This document shows positions 55,339 through 64,000 of a DNA stretch of 64,000 nt, piece by piece. Location: assembly GCF_904846075.1 (NCBI RefSeq), contig NZ_CAJGZH010000001.1, positions 806,001 through 870,000 of the forward strand, in the 5' to 3' direction. The position numbers and the translations under genes are program-made. Under the pieces are notes generated by a model that had not been told where the DNA came from, did no database searches, and was given only the letters and a program-made list of their open reading frames with translations. Each line of letters starts with the position of its first letter. Position 1 is the first letter of the stretch. The DNA is from Psychrobacter glacincola. GTDB taxonomy: Bacteria; Pseudomonadota; Gammaproteobacteria; Pseudomonadales; Moraxellaceae.

Positions 55339-57078
55339 ATGAAAAATCAGATCAATTTATCACCTATAAAAAGTACAAAACCTATCCCGTTATATAGCAG
55401 TGAACAACTCTATGCGATGGAGCAAGCATGGTTTGTAGAGGGTCATGATAGTTTTGGGTTGATGAAACAAGCAGCTTGGCAAATGGTGCAACACATAGAG
55501 CAATTATATGAACAAAGACAATTAAACATATATCCATCAGCCACTACTTATGTGCCTCGTCGTCATATGCGTCAGCATCGAGTGAGCATTTGGGTTGGAA
55601 AGGGTAATAATGGTGGCGACGGTTGGCTCATTGCTTATTACTTACAGCAAATGGGTTGGCAGGTACAAGTGGTAACAGTGGGTTTTGAGAGTGATGATTT
55701 TGATACCAGTAACACAACAGCATTTTCCGACGCACAAAAAGCCCTAAAAGAGTCACTATTGGCTAATTGCCCTTATCAACGCTTTGAAAATAGTGCTTGT
55801 GATCTAGAAGAAGGAATAGATGGTAACCTGCAAGCCGATGTCTATATTGATGCGCTGTTTGGTATTGGACTGGATCGTGCGCCTACAGGTATTTATAAAA
55901 CAGCCATTAGCACTTTTAATGAGTTATCTGAACGAAATAGTACCTTGGTCATTGCGGTTGATATTCCAAGTGGTTTGGTGGCTTCGACTGGCGAAGTATT
56001 TGAGCATGTGGCTATACAAGCTGATATAACGCTATGTTTAATTGCACGGAAATTCGGTTTGCATACCAAAGATGGTATGGATTGTAGCGGAAAGGTAATT
56101 GATATACCGCTGATACCTTATTCAATAAATGATAAAATTTTCATGCCAGTAGCAACACTGATTACTACTGCATATGGTCTAAGTCCTCGCCGTCAAAATA
56201 GCTACAAAGGTAGCTATGGTCATGTAATTATTATTGGCGGTAATCGTATCGATAGCTCACAAGGTATGGGCGGCGCTGCGATACTGTCTGCTTCGAGCTC
56301 GATGGCGGCAGGAGCAGGTAAAATTACAGTTGCTTGCCATGAGGCTTTTCATAGCGCCCTATTAACTTCGCTACCAGATGCAATGACGATCAATTTGCAT
56401 GATGTGAATGGAGTGCAGGAGTTAATCAAGTCAGCCACTGTGATTGCGATTGGTATGGGGCTTGGTCGTGATGAAAAAGCAAAAGTGTTATTTATAAAGT
56501 ATCTACAAACTGCGATGACAGCTAAAAAGGCAATAGTGATTGATGCTGATGGACTTTATCATTTGGCATCATTGCAATTAGAGCATCATGAATTGGTCAG
56601 TCAGCTGCGAGAATATAGCGTTAATCATCAAGTTTGTTTGACACCGCACAGTGGCGAAACTGCTAGATTACTGAATAAGAGAATCAGTGAAGTGGAAAGC
56701 GATAGACTACAAGCGATAAAACAGTGCGCTACAACTTATGGTGGTGAATGGGTGCTAAAAGGCGCAGGTTCTTTGATATTAGAGCAGGGCTTAGATGAGC
56801 ACCACGTTTATGTTTGTGCTGTCGGTAATGCAGGTATGGCGACGGCTGGCATGGGTGACGTGTTATCCGGTGTCATTGCTGGTTTGCTAGCACAACAAGA
56901 TTTATCGTCAGGAATGCAAAGCTTGCATCAGGCGGTTGTTATACATGGATTAGCAGGGGATACGCTGGTCAATCAAAGTAATAATACGTTATTAGTTGGA
57001 CAGCGAGGGCTACAAGCTCAGGATATGCCAGCAGCCATTCGTCATGTGATGCAGTTATTGATTAACGTCTATAATTAG
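55339..57078 (+). CDS. nnr: Bifunctional NAD(P)H-hydrate repair enzyme
   Basis: Nnr epimerises NAD(P)H-hydrate (N-terminal domain) and dehydrates it back to NAD(P)H with ADP (C-terminal domain). The 579 residues have the N-domain GKGNNGGDGWLIAYYL (about 86-101) and YIDALFGIGLDRAP, and the C-domain VIIIGGNRIDSSQGMGG, AIGMGLGRD and NAGMATAGMGDVLSGVIAGL (about 497-515). It is longer than the E. coli 515 because of insertions around residue 60 and in the linker. AAGGATTAGTT precedes the ATG. Confidence 0.96.
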   Translation: MKNQINLSPIKSTKPIPLYSSEQLYAMEQAWFVEGHDSFGLMKQAAWQMVQHIEQLYEQRQLNIYPSATTYVPRRHMRQHRVSIWVGKGNNGGDGWLIAYYLQQMGWQVQVVTVGFESDDFDTSNTTAFSDAQKALKESLLANCPYQRFENSACDLEEGIDGNLQADVYIDALFGIGLDRAPTGIYKTAISTFNELSERNSTLVIAVDIPSGLVASTGEVFEHVAIQADITLCLIARKFGLHTKDGMDCSGKVIDIPLIPYSINDKIFMPVATLITTAYGLSPRRQNSYKGSYGHVIIIGGNRIDSSQGMGGAAILSASSSMAAGAGKITVACHEAFHSALLTSLPDAMTINLHDVNGVQELIKSATVIAIGMGLGRDEKAKVLFIKYLQTAMTAKKAIVIDADGLYHLASLQLEHHELVSQLREYSVNHQVCLTPHSGETARLLNKRISEVESDRLQAIKQCATTYGGEWVLKGAGSLILEQGLDEHHVYVCAVGNAGMATAGMGDVLSGVIAGLLAQQDLSSGMQSLHQAVVIHGLAGDTLVNQSNNTLLVGQRGLQAQDMPAAIRHVMQLLINVYN

Positions 57079-57086
57079 CATTAAGC

Positions 57087-57584
57087 CTAGGTAGTTGAAT
57101 TGCCACAATACTGATCAATTGCCTGCTGTACGCGTTCACGTTTGAGCTCAATTTCACGACCGTCTAAATATTGACGCTTGCCATTTGCATCCATCTCATA
57201 AATACGTCCGCCTACATTCAAGTTGGTCAAATTATTGCGGAGTGACTGGCAACGCTGTGCATTGGCTTGTGCTTCTTGTTCTTTAATCCGTGCTTCAAGC
57301 GCTGCAACTCTTTGTTCTTCTACGCTTTGAGTATTAGTACTTTGATTGGCATCTGTTTTGCCAGCCAATTGTCCTGCATTGCTTTGTCTGCCATCACTAC
57401 GAAATTCAATCAGCTCAATGTTTTTACCATTTTGCGGCGCATGTTGGCTGTATTTGACTTCACCATGTGCACCGACAGATTTATAAACTTGAATAGCATG
57501 ACTGGCATTCATCGACAGCATTAGCACATACGCAGTACTCATAAGCAGTTTGGTAGCAGTATTTATTTTAGACGCATATGCCAT
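57087..57584 (-). CDS. DUF4124 domain periplasmic protein
   Basis: This 165-residue protein has a signal peptide (hydrophobic LLMSTAYVLMLSM, cleavage near SHA-I). A DUF4124 start follows (IQVYKSVGAHGEVKYSQHAP), then a Gln/Glu-rich coiled-coil segment (VEEQRVAALEARIKEQEAQA) and a C-terminal block with YLDGREIELKRERVQQAI. Cys residues in RCQSL and QYCGN could pair. The role is unknown. It converges on nnr. Confidence 0.85.
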   Translation of the reverse strand: MAYASKINTATKLLMSTAYVLMLSMNASHAIQVYKSVGAHGEVKYSQHAPQNGKNIELIEFRSDGRQSNAGQLAGKTDANQSTNTQSVEEQRVAALEARIKEQEAQANAQRCQSLRNNLTNLNVGGRIYEMDANGKRQYLDGREIELKRERVQQAIDQYCGNSTT

Positions 57585-58452
57585 AGTAGCAATCCTCTCA
57601 AGGGGTAAAAAACAGATGTGTATATATGTGTCAATATAACATCTAAGTGTTGGAATGGTACTAAAAATGTACCAGCTTTCGATTCTAACAAATAATCCTT
57701 ATGAATGTATATTATTTAATAACTAATAGTTAGGGATGGGCTTTAGAAGTTTTTCTTGACAATAGCTCACAAACCATCGAATATAATAGCAGTTGATTGG
57801 TCAGTGAGCGGCTTTTATGATATTGCCGTGGCACTTGAAAATGAGGACGATAGGTTACTTATCAGTGGCTTACGCAGTTTTCGTTTCTTTGTGACAATGA
57901 TATTGCAAAGATAGTAATCATAACGATTGTTATCGATGACTTTATGTATTGTCTCCGGACTTATCTGTCTACAATGACTAAGATAAACTTATTATTTGAA
58001 ATGCGCTAAGCGTGACTCTAGCGGTTGTATTAAACATGGAAAAATATTCAGCAATTAAATCTTTTTAATAAGCCTGTCGTAAAATCTAACCATTTTACAA
58101 ATTAGTATTGGTTGTGAGAGTGATTTAAATTGTGAATATCGATGCCTCTGTATAAATCAATCTGTTGTAAGTGCTGTCTGCTATTTATCAATAATAAGCT
58201 TCTTTTATAGATGCACACGCATCTTGTCACTGTACATCGATAGACTCCTGCCATAAAACTGACCCTACATATATTGCTGTGTTTGAGTAGCCTGCTGTCT
58301 TATAAAACAGCGTTACTTAGAGATAGTGGGCACACATTCTTGATATGGATAAGGATTTGCAGCCATTTCTATAAGACGAACCATCTTGTGTAAATAGCGT
58401 GGTTTTCTCTTATAAATGAACGCCAATTCTTGACAAAAAAAAGGTGATGACA
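57585..58452. other. Long gene-free region before ilvI
   Basis: About 870 bases with no credible gene. TTGACA (57756-57761) and TATAAT (57782-57787) are perfect hexamers but 20 bp apart. A short inverted repeat ATAAC / GTTAT lies near 57921-57934, and GCTGT / ACAGC near 58293-58310. I see no leader peptide rich in Ile, Leu or Val and no terminator-antiterminator pair. It may be a long ilv 5' region or contain an unrecognised RNA. Confidence 0.4.
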
Positions 58453-60279
58453 GTGACGCAAACCACGCAAAGTCCGAATATGACGGGACATACCCAAACG
58501 GGGAATGCCGCCAAAAATTTTGAAGAAAAGCAACAACGCCTCGCTGAAGGTAGTGAGCAACCTATCATGCTATCTGGTGCTGAGATGTTGGTGCAATCAC
58601 TGACTGATGAGGGCGTCAAATATATTTTTGGCTATCCAGGTGGTGCGGTTCTTCATATCTATGATGCTTTGTTTCAACAAGAAAATATCGAGCATATCTT
58701 AGTACGTCATGAGCAAGCAGCCGGTCACATGGCAGATGCTTATTCGCGAGTCACAGGGCAGACAGGTGTAGTATTAGCGACGTCAGGTCCGGGTGCTACT
58801 AATACCGTAACGGCTATCGCAACAGCGTTTATGGATTCTGTGCCGATGGTGGTTATCGCAGGACAGGTACCTAGCAGCCTAATTGGGGAAGATGCCTTCC
58901 AAGAAACAGATATGGTCGGTGTATCACGTCCTATCGTGAAGCACAGCTTTCAAGTGCGCCACGCTAGCGAAATCCCAATGATTGTCAAAAAAGCCTTTTA
59001 TATTGCTCAGTCTGGACGCCCAGGTCCTGTAGTGATTGATGTACCAAAAGATATGACCGCGCCAAGTGAAAAGTTTGCTTACGCTTATCCAGAAGAAGTG
59101 TTTATACGTTCGTATCAGCCGTCATTAAAAGGCCATAGTGGTCAGATTAAAAAAGCGGTTGAAACACTGCTTGCTGCAAAGCGTCCGATTATTTACTCTG
59201 GTGGCGGTGTTGTTTTAGGCAATGCGCATAAAGAGCTTACTAATCTTGCGCACCGTTTAAATTTACCAGTAACCAATACCTTAATGGGCTTGGGTGCGTT
59301 CCCTGGATCGGATCGTCAGTTCTTAGGTATGCTCGGCATGCATGGCACTTATGAAGCCAATATGACCATGCATCACGCCGACGTAATCTTGGCAATAGGT
59401 GCACGTTTTGATGACCGCGTAACCAATAATGTCAAAAAATTCTGTCCGAATGCGACGATTATTCATATTGATATTGATCCTACGTCCATTTCAAAAACCA
59501 TTAATGCGCATATCCCAATCGTGGGCGATGTCAAATCTGTCCTGACCGATATACTAGAGATTATCGGTGAGGATAAAGAACTAGACCAACCAGCATTGTT
59601 GGATTGGTGGTCACAAATTAATGAGTGGCGTAAGCGTCATGGTCTGCGTTATGACACTAGCACTGATAATGGTATTAAGCCACAAGCGGTCGTGCAAGCT
59701 TTAGATAAAGTGACTAATAGTAACGCGATTATTACCAGTGACGTCGGTCAGCATCAGATGTTTGCTGCGCTTTATTATACCTATAATGAGCCTCGTCAAT
59801 GGCTAAACTCAGGCGGTCTTGGTACGATGGGTGTTGGATTGCCGTACGCGATGGCAGCCAAACTTGCTAACCCTGAGCGTGACGTGGTTTGTATCACGGG
59901 TGAAGGCTCTATTCAGATGAATATTCAAGAGCTTTCAACCTGCTTACAATATAATTTGCCAGTTAAAATCTTGAATCTAAACAACGCCCAATTAGGTATG
60001 GTGAAGCAGTGGCAAGATATGCTGTATGAAGGTCGTCATGCGCATTCTTATATGAATTCACTACCAGACTTTGTCAAACTCGCTGAAAGCTATGGTCACG
60101 TCGGCATCAAGATTACTGATCCTGCGACCATGGAAGCACAGTTGGCGGAAGCCATGGCAATAACAGATAGATTGGTATTTATTGACGTTTATGTCGATCG
60201 TAACGAGCATGTATATCCGATGCAAATCGCTGGGCAAGCAATGCGTGATATGTGGTTAACAAAAGGGGAGCGTACCTAA
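58453..60279 (+). CDS. ilvI: Acetolactate synthase large subunit
   Basis: This ThDP enzyme condenses two pyruvates, or pyruvate with 2-oxobutyrate, in the first common step of valine, leucine and isoleucine synthesis. The catalytic Glu is in [13 protein letters not shown] (about residue 88). The ThDP-Mg motif is [25 protein letters not shown], and the FAD-region blocks [13 protein letters not shown] and [12 protein letters not shown] are present. A tail of about 35 residues precedes the usual start. The GTG chosen has AAGGTG 6 nt upstream; ATG (58447) and GTG (58444) in frame are alternatives. Coupled to ilvH by TAATG. Confidence 0.95.
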   Translation: MTQTTQSPNMTGHTQTGNAAKNFEEKQQRLAEGSEQPIMLSGAEMLVQSLTDEGVKYIFGYPGGAVLHIYDALFQQENIEHILVRHEQAAGHMADAYSRVTGQTGVVLATSGPGATNTVTAIATAFMDSVPMVVIAGQVPSSLIGEDAFQETDMVGVSRPIVKHSFQVRHASEIPMIVKKAFYIAQSGRPGPVVIDVPKDMTAPSEKFAYAYPEEVFIRSYQPSLKGHSGQIKKAVETLLAAKRPIIYSGGGVVLGNAHKELTNLAHRLNLPVTNTLMGLGAFPGSDRQFLGMLGMHGTYEANMTMHHADVILAIGARFDDRVTNNVKKFCPNATIIHIDIDPTSISKTINAHIPIVGDVKSVLTDILEIIGEDKELDQPALLDWWSQINEWRKRHGLRYDTSTDNGIKPQAVVQALDKVTNSNAIITSDVGQHQMFAALYYTYNEPRQWLNSGGLGTMGVGLPYAMAAKLANPERDVVCITGEGSIQMNIQELSTCLQYNLPVKILNLNNAQLGMVKQWQDMLYEGRHAHSYMNSLPDFVKLAESYGHVGIKITDPATMEAQLAEAMAITDRLVFIDVYVDRNEHVYPMQIAGQAMRDMWLTKGERT

Positions 60280-60776
60280 TGCAACAACAACATCTGATTT
60301 CGGTATTGATGGAAAACGAAGCGGGTTCGTTGTCGCGAGTGGTTGGTTTGTTCTCTCAACGTGGCTACAACATCGAAACTTTGAACGTTGCGCCAACAGA
60401 CGACTCGAGTATTTCTCGCTTAACATTGACCACTATTACGTCACCTGAAAAAATAGAACAAATCACCAAGCAATTGCATAAATTGATTGAAGTGGTTAAA
60501 GTGCTTAATCTATCAGATACCGTACACGTCGAACGCGAGTTGATGCTCATAAAAGTACGGGCGACGGGTGGCGTACGTGAAGAGATTAAACGCAGTGCCG
60601 ATATTTTTCGTGCACAAATCGTTGATGTGAACGCCAATCTATATACCATTCAAATCGTCGGTGACAAAGCCAAACTTGACGGCTTTATTGATGTGATTGG
60701 TCGTGAACGTATTATGGAAGTGGTGCGTTCGGGTGTGATTGGTATTGCACGCGGCGAAAAAACGCTCAGTTTATAA
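60279..60776 (+). CDS. ilvH: Acetolactate synthase regulatory subunit
   Basis: IlvH activates the large subunit and gives valine feedback inhibition. The 165 residues have an N-terminal ACT domain (LISVLMENEAGSLSRVVGLF, FSQRGYNIETLNV) and a C-terminal domain (ELMLIKVRA, FRAQIVDVN, RSGVIGIARGE). I chose the ATG overlapping the ilvI stop; GGGGAG lies 8 nt upstream. Confidence 0.97.
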   Translation: MQQQHLISVLMENEAGSLSRVVGLFSQRGYNIETLNVAPTDDSSISRLTLTTITSPEKIEQITKQLHKLIEVVKVLNLSDTVHVERELMLIKVRATGGVREEIKRSADIFRAQIVDVNANLYTIQIVGDKAKLDGFIDVIGRERIMEVVRSGVIGIARGEKTLSL

Positions 60777-60902
60777 TGGGTACCCACCGTACCTATTGTA
60801 GGTCAAATTATTTATTCAAACATTAACATAGCGCTTATCTCACCCATCACTTCGATAAGGTGATTATAATTTAAGTGTTTATTTATCCATGGCAAGCCAT
60901 GA

Positions 60903-61940
<1,038 letters not shown>

Positions 61941-61986
61941 TTCAGTATTAAGCTATTAAGAGATTAATCGCTGATATAGAACTAAG

Positions 61987-62021
61987 AGCTCATGCTATTA
62001 CTTAATAGTGTGGGCTTTTTT
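61987..62021 (+). terminator. Intrinsic terminator after ilvC
   Basis: A 14-bp stem AGCTCATGCTATTA / TAATAGTGTGGGCT with three G-U pairs and a tight loop, followed by T5. Confidence 0.82.
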
Positions 62022-62210
62022 AGTTTGCACTACTTTAGTGAAATTTTAACCACAATCGCTTTGGTGTTGGTTGAAAACGACCAATCGATGCCTCATATAT
62101 CCAGCCTTCATTGATTTTTTTGAATATTCTTAGTGCAACCAATTGCTGGTTAATTATCAAGACGATTGAGTTGCGCGTTCTTATTTTTTATAGATTATAG
62201 GTTGTGTGTT

Positions 62211-62636
62211 GTGCAAATATCTTATCCAGACTGGCTAACGCCGCAATTCGTATATATTACTCTTAGCGCTGTGGTAGCTGTTTTAATATGGATAGAAGGG
62301 GAGATGCTCAAAAAAACCGATGGCAAATTGCCGAAGTCTAAGTTTTTTCAAATCAGCTCACTCTTGGATACTTTGTGGTTCTTTATTTCCGTTGTTATGT
62401 TATATGTGATTGACTTGACGCCACTAGCCATTACGGTACCTGCGGCTTATGGCATCTATACTACCTTTGGATGGATATACGGGACGCGTTTACTAAAGCG
62501 TAAAGGTATTCCTGATTCTCCTAAAGACTTGGTGATACCTGCTAAATACATCGCCTATAGTCAGTCATTTTCGCTAATATTTTTTGCGCTTTGTTTGTTA
62601 GCATTAAGTTCACCGTGGCTACCGATATCTCAATGA
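62211..62636 (+). CDS. Small polytopic membrane protein of unknown function
   Basis: This protein of about 141 residues has three to four hydrophobic helices (FVYITLSAVVAVLIWIEG, LDTLWFFISVVMLYVIDLTP, ITVPAAYGIYTTFGWIYGT, QSFSLIFFALCLLALS). I do not recognise a family. I chose the GTG start at 62211, with AGG about 9 nt upstream, over an in-frame TTG 15 codons earlier that has no site. It stands alone between the ilv terminator and the cold-shock gene. Confidence 0.65.
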   Translation: MQISYPDWLTPQFVYITLSAVVAVLIWIEGEMLKKTDGKLPKSKFFQISSLLDTLWFFISVVMLYVIDLTPLAITVPAAYGIYTTFGWIYGTRLLKRKGIPDSPKDLVIPAKYIAYSQSFSLIFFALCLLALSSPWLPISQ

Positions 62637-63016
62637 AGTATATGCTGACTTATCACCTATTTATTATTTGAGATAATGCTGTCACCAACTTAAATGACAC
62701 CTTTACGTTAGAATGATAGATAGTAAATGATATAAAATATCTTTCTTATCAATGTATTAGATAGTATTTAATTGGCTTTCGTGACTTTTCAAAACGGATT
62801 ATCGTTATTTACAAAAATCATCAATTTAACCTGTTGCGATTATAAAAAGCTGCTATAATCAGGCTGTACTCAAAAGATTTTAGGTCGTAATTTCAAGCTA
62901 TCTAACGATATTTTGATCGTATTGACTGTTGCATTTAGCAGAAAATAGTTTGGGTATATATCAATTAATCGGTGATGACACACGTCTCGCCAACAGTTAA
63001 AGAGTTAGGAAAATTT
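62637..63016 (+). other. Upstream region and long leader of the cold-shock gene
   Basis: About 380 bases without a gene. It contains an extended -10 promoter (described separately) about 160 nt before the cold-shock start, so a long 5' untranslated region is expected. Confidence 0.5.
62834..62859 (+). promoter_or_regulatory. Candidate cold-shock gene promoter (extended -10)
   Basis: TGCTATAAT (62851-62859) is a full extended -10. The nearest -35-like TTGCGA (62834-62839) is only 14 bp upstream, so recognition would depend on the extended -10. Confidence 0.5.
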
Positions 63017-63229
63017 ATGTCAGATAAAGTTGAAGGCACTGTAAAGTGGTTTAATGAAGCTAAAGGTTTTGGTTTTATCGCTCAAGACAATGGCGGACAA
63101 GACGTATTCGCTCACTACAGCGCTATCCAAGGTGGTGGTTTCAAAACTCTAGCCGAAGGCCAAAAAGTGTCTTTCATCTTAGGTGATGGCAAAAAAGGCC
63201 CACAAGCCGAGCAAATCGAAGCTATCTAA
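63017..63229 (+). CDS. Cold-shock protein (CspA family)
   Basis: This OB-fold protein binds single-stranded RNA or DNA and melts mRNA structure. The 70 residues start [20 protein letters not shown], with RNP1 KGFGFI and RNP2 VFAHYSAI (the usual VF.H.SAI). The rest is standard ([20 protein letters not shown]). I chose the ATG 7 nt after AGGA; the 15 residues readable upstream are not family-like. Whether it is cold-induced cannot be read from the sequence. Confidence 0.96.
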   Translation: MSDKVEGTVKWFNEAKGFGFIAQDNGGQDVFAHYSAIQGGGFKTLAEGQKVSFILGDGKKGPQAEQIEAI

Positions 63230-63341
63230 TCTCATTTGACATCTGGTAAGCTGATTAGTCGGTAAGCTTGATGACAGTAAGATTATCAATATGCATTGAT
63301 GCCTTTGTTTGTTAAAACAATAAAAATACTGTTTCAACTCT

Positions 63342-63376
63342 AAAAAAAAGCAACCTCTTATCAGGTTGCTTTTTTT
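63342..63376. terminator. Terminator after the cold-shock gene
   Basis: The stem AGCAACCT / AGGTTGCT with a 6-nt loop is flanked by a run of A on the left and T7 on the right. Confidence 0.92.
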
Positions 63377-63482
63377 ATGCCATTTTTCTCGCTAAAAACG
63401 TAACATCATCAAAAGCATACTGATATTAGCTGTCAGTCATCAGCACTGACTCAAAAAAGATCTAAAAAAATGAGGTTGTTTT

Positions 63483-64000
63483 ATGAAGTGGGAGGCATGG
63501 TTTTCAATCGATTGGCAGCAAGTGCTGGGTATTTCTCTATCTGCAATCGGTTTTTATTTAGGGTTAATGTTGTTTACAAGATTGATGGGGTTGCGAAGTT
63601 TCTCCAAGCTCTCAAGCCATGATTTTGCGATGACTGTCGGTATTGGCAGTATACTCGCTTCAACGGTGCTATCAGACACACCGTCATTAACGCAAGGGCT
63701 GTTTGCTGTCGCAGTATTGTTTGTGATTCAAGGGGTTATCTCATTTATCAGGCGTAAATTCAAACCGTTAAAATCTCTGATAGACAATCGAGCCATTATA
63801 TTAATGGCGCATGGCGAGTATTTTAGTGGAAATTTAAAAGAGGCTAATCTTAGTACCAGTGATGTTCAACAGGTTTTACGCAAGAATGGGATCAAGTCTA
63901 AAACGGAAGTATTTGCTGTCATTATGGAAACCACAGGGGATATGAGTGTCATCAAAAACAATGCAGTTACGCCTGACTGGTCATTATTCGATGATATACG
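63483..64000 (+). CDS. DUF421 (YetF-type) membrane protein, N-terminal part
   Basis: The gene runs off the window: 172 codons are visible and no stop is reached. Three membrane helices (about 13-32, 48-65, 68-84) are followed by the conserved cytoplasmic domain, with FTRLMGLRSFSKLSSHDFA, IDNRAIILMAHGEYF, NLKEANLSTSDVQQVLRKNG and a VFAVIMETTGDMSVI strand, typical of DUF421. GAGG lies 7 nt before the ATG. The function of the family is unknown beyond membrane location. Confidence 0.88.
   Translation, partial: MKWEAWFSIDWQQVLGISLSAIGFYLGLMLFTRLMGLRSFSKLSSHDFAMTVGIGSILASTVLSDTPSLTQGLFAVAVLFVIQGVISFIRRKFKPLKSLIDNRAIILMAHGEYFSGNLKEANLSTSDVQQVLRKNGIKSKTEVFAVIMETTGDMSVIKNNAVTPDWSLFDDI

Noticed and set aside
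57756..57787. TTGACA / TATAAT as a promoter
   Set aside because: Both hexamers are perfect but 20 bp apart, longer than sigma-70 promoters normally allow; kept only as a note on the interval.

Overview
The window is chromosomal DNA from a gammaproteobacterium of the family Moraxellaceae, most likely Psychrobacter. I base this on protein character (QueF, MreB, the ribosomal proteins and AccD all read as Moraxellaceae), on moderate A+T content, and on gene order such as trpF-trpB-trpA-accD-folC-SPOR and rpmF-fabD-fabG-acpP. No sequence search was possible, so the genus is an inference. Almost all of the window is core genome. I see no prophage, no CRISPR array, no complete insertion sequence, no rRNA, and one tRNA.

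Layout. 1-6.7 kb: two tandem paralogous secreted proteins of unknown function, queF, an LprI-like periplasmic protein, proS (minus strand), a DUF4230 membrane protein and a 53-residue membrane peptide. A 164-bp MITE follows, then a photolyase on the minus strand. 8.8-16.9 kb: trpF, trpB, an unknown membrane protein inserted between trpB and trpA, trpA, accD, folC and a LysM+SPOR cell-envelope protein. 17-23 kb is the most accessory part: a DUF2726 protein, a lipoprotein, a predicted outer-membrane barrel, a DUF1853 protein, and an A+T-rich gene of unknown function next to tRNA-Pro(GGG) whose 3' end lies in a 30-bp tandem repeat containing palindromes. 23.5-27 kb: gatCAB on the minus strand. 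27.5-32.9 kb: mreBCD, maf and rng (cell shape, nucleotide housekeeping, RNA processing).

33-47.4 kb: the complete S10, spc and alpha ribosomal-protein clusters, including secY, rpoA and the short genes rpmD and rpmJ. The intervals before rpsJ, before rplN, between rpsH and rplF, before rpsM and before rpsD all contain RNA stem-loops. The rpsH-rplF interval ends in an intrinsic-terminator-like hairpin inside the spc cluster. 47.5-53.8 kb: yciO and epmC (minus strand), then yceD, rpmF, fabD, fabG, acpP and kbp. 53.9-57.6 kb: queG, nnr and a DUF4124 protein. 57.6-62 kb: an 870-bp stretch without genes, then ilvI, ilvH and ilvC. The window ends with a small membrane protein, a cold-shock protein and the start of a DUF421 membrane protein.

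How the genes work together. proS, tRNA-Pro, gatCAB, epmC, queF/queG, maf, rng and the ribosomal-protein block all serve translation and RNA maturation. trpFBA and ilvIHC make tryptophan and branched-chain amino acids. accD, fabD, fabG and acpP supply fatty-acid synthesis. mreBCD, the LysM/SPOR protein and kbp are envelope or stress functions. No obviously new multigene system is present. The most interesting unexplained signals are the structured rpsH-rplF interval, a 24-bp perfect palindrome lying over a candidate accD promoter, the repeat-flanked unknown gene beside tRNA-Pro, and the membrane gene inserted in the trp cluster.
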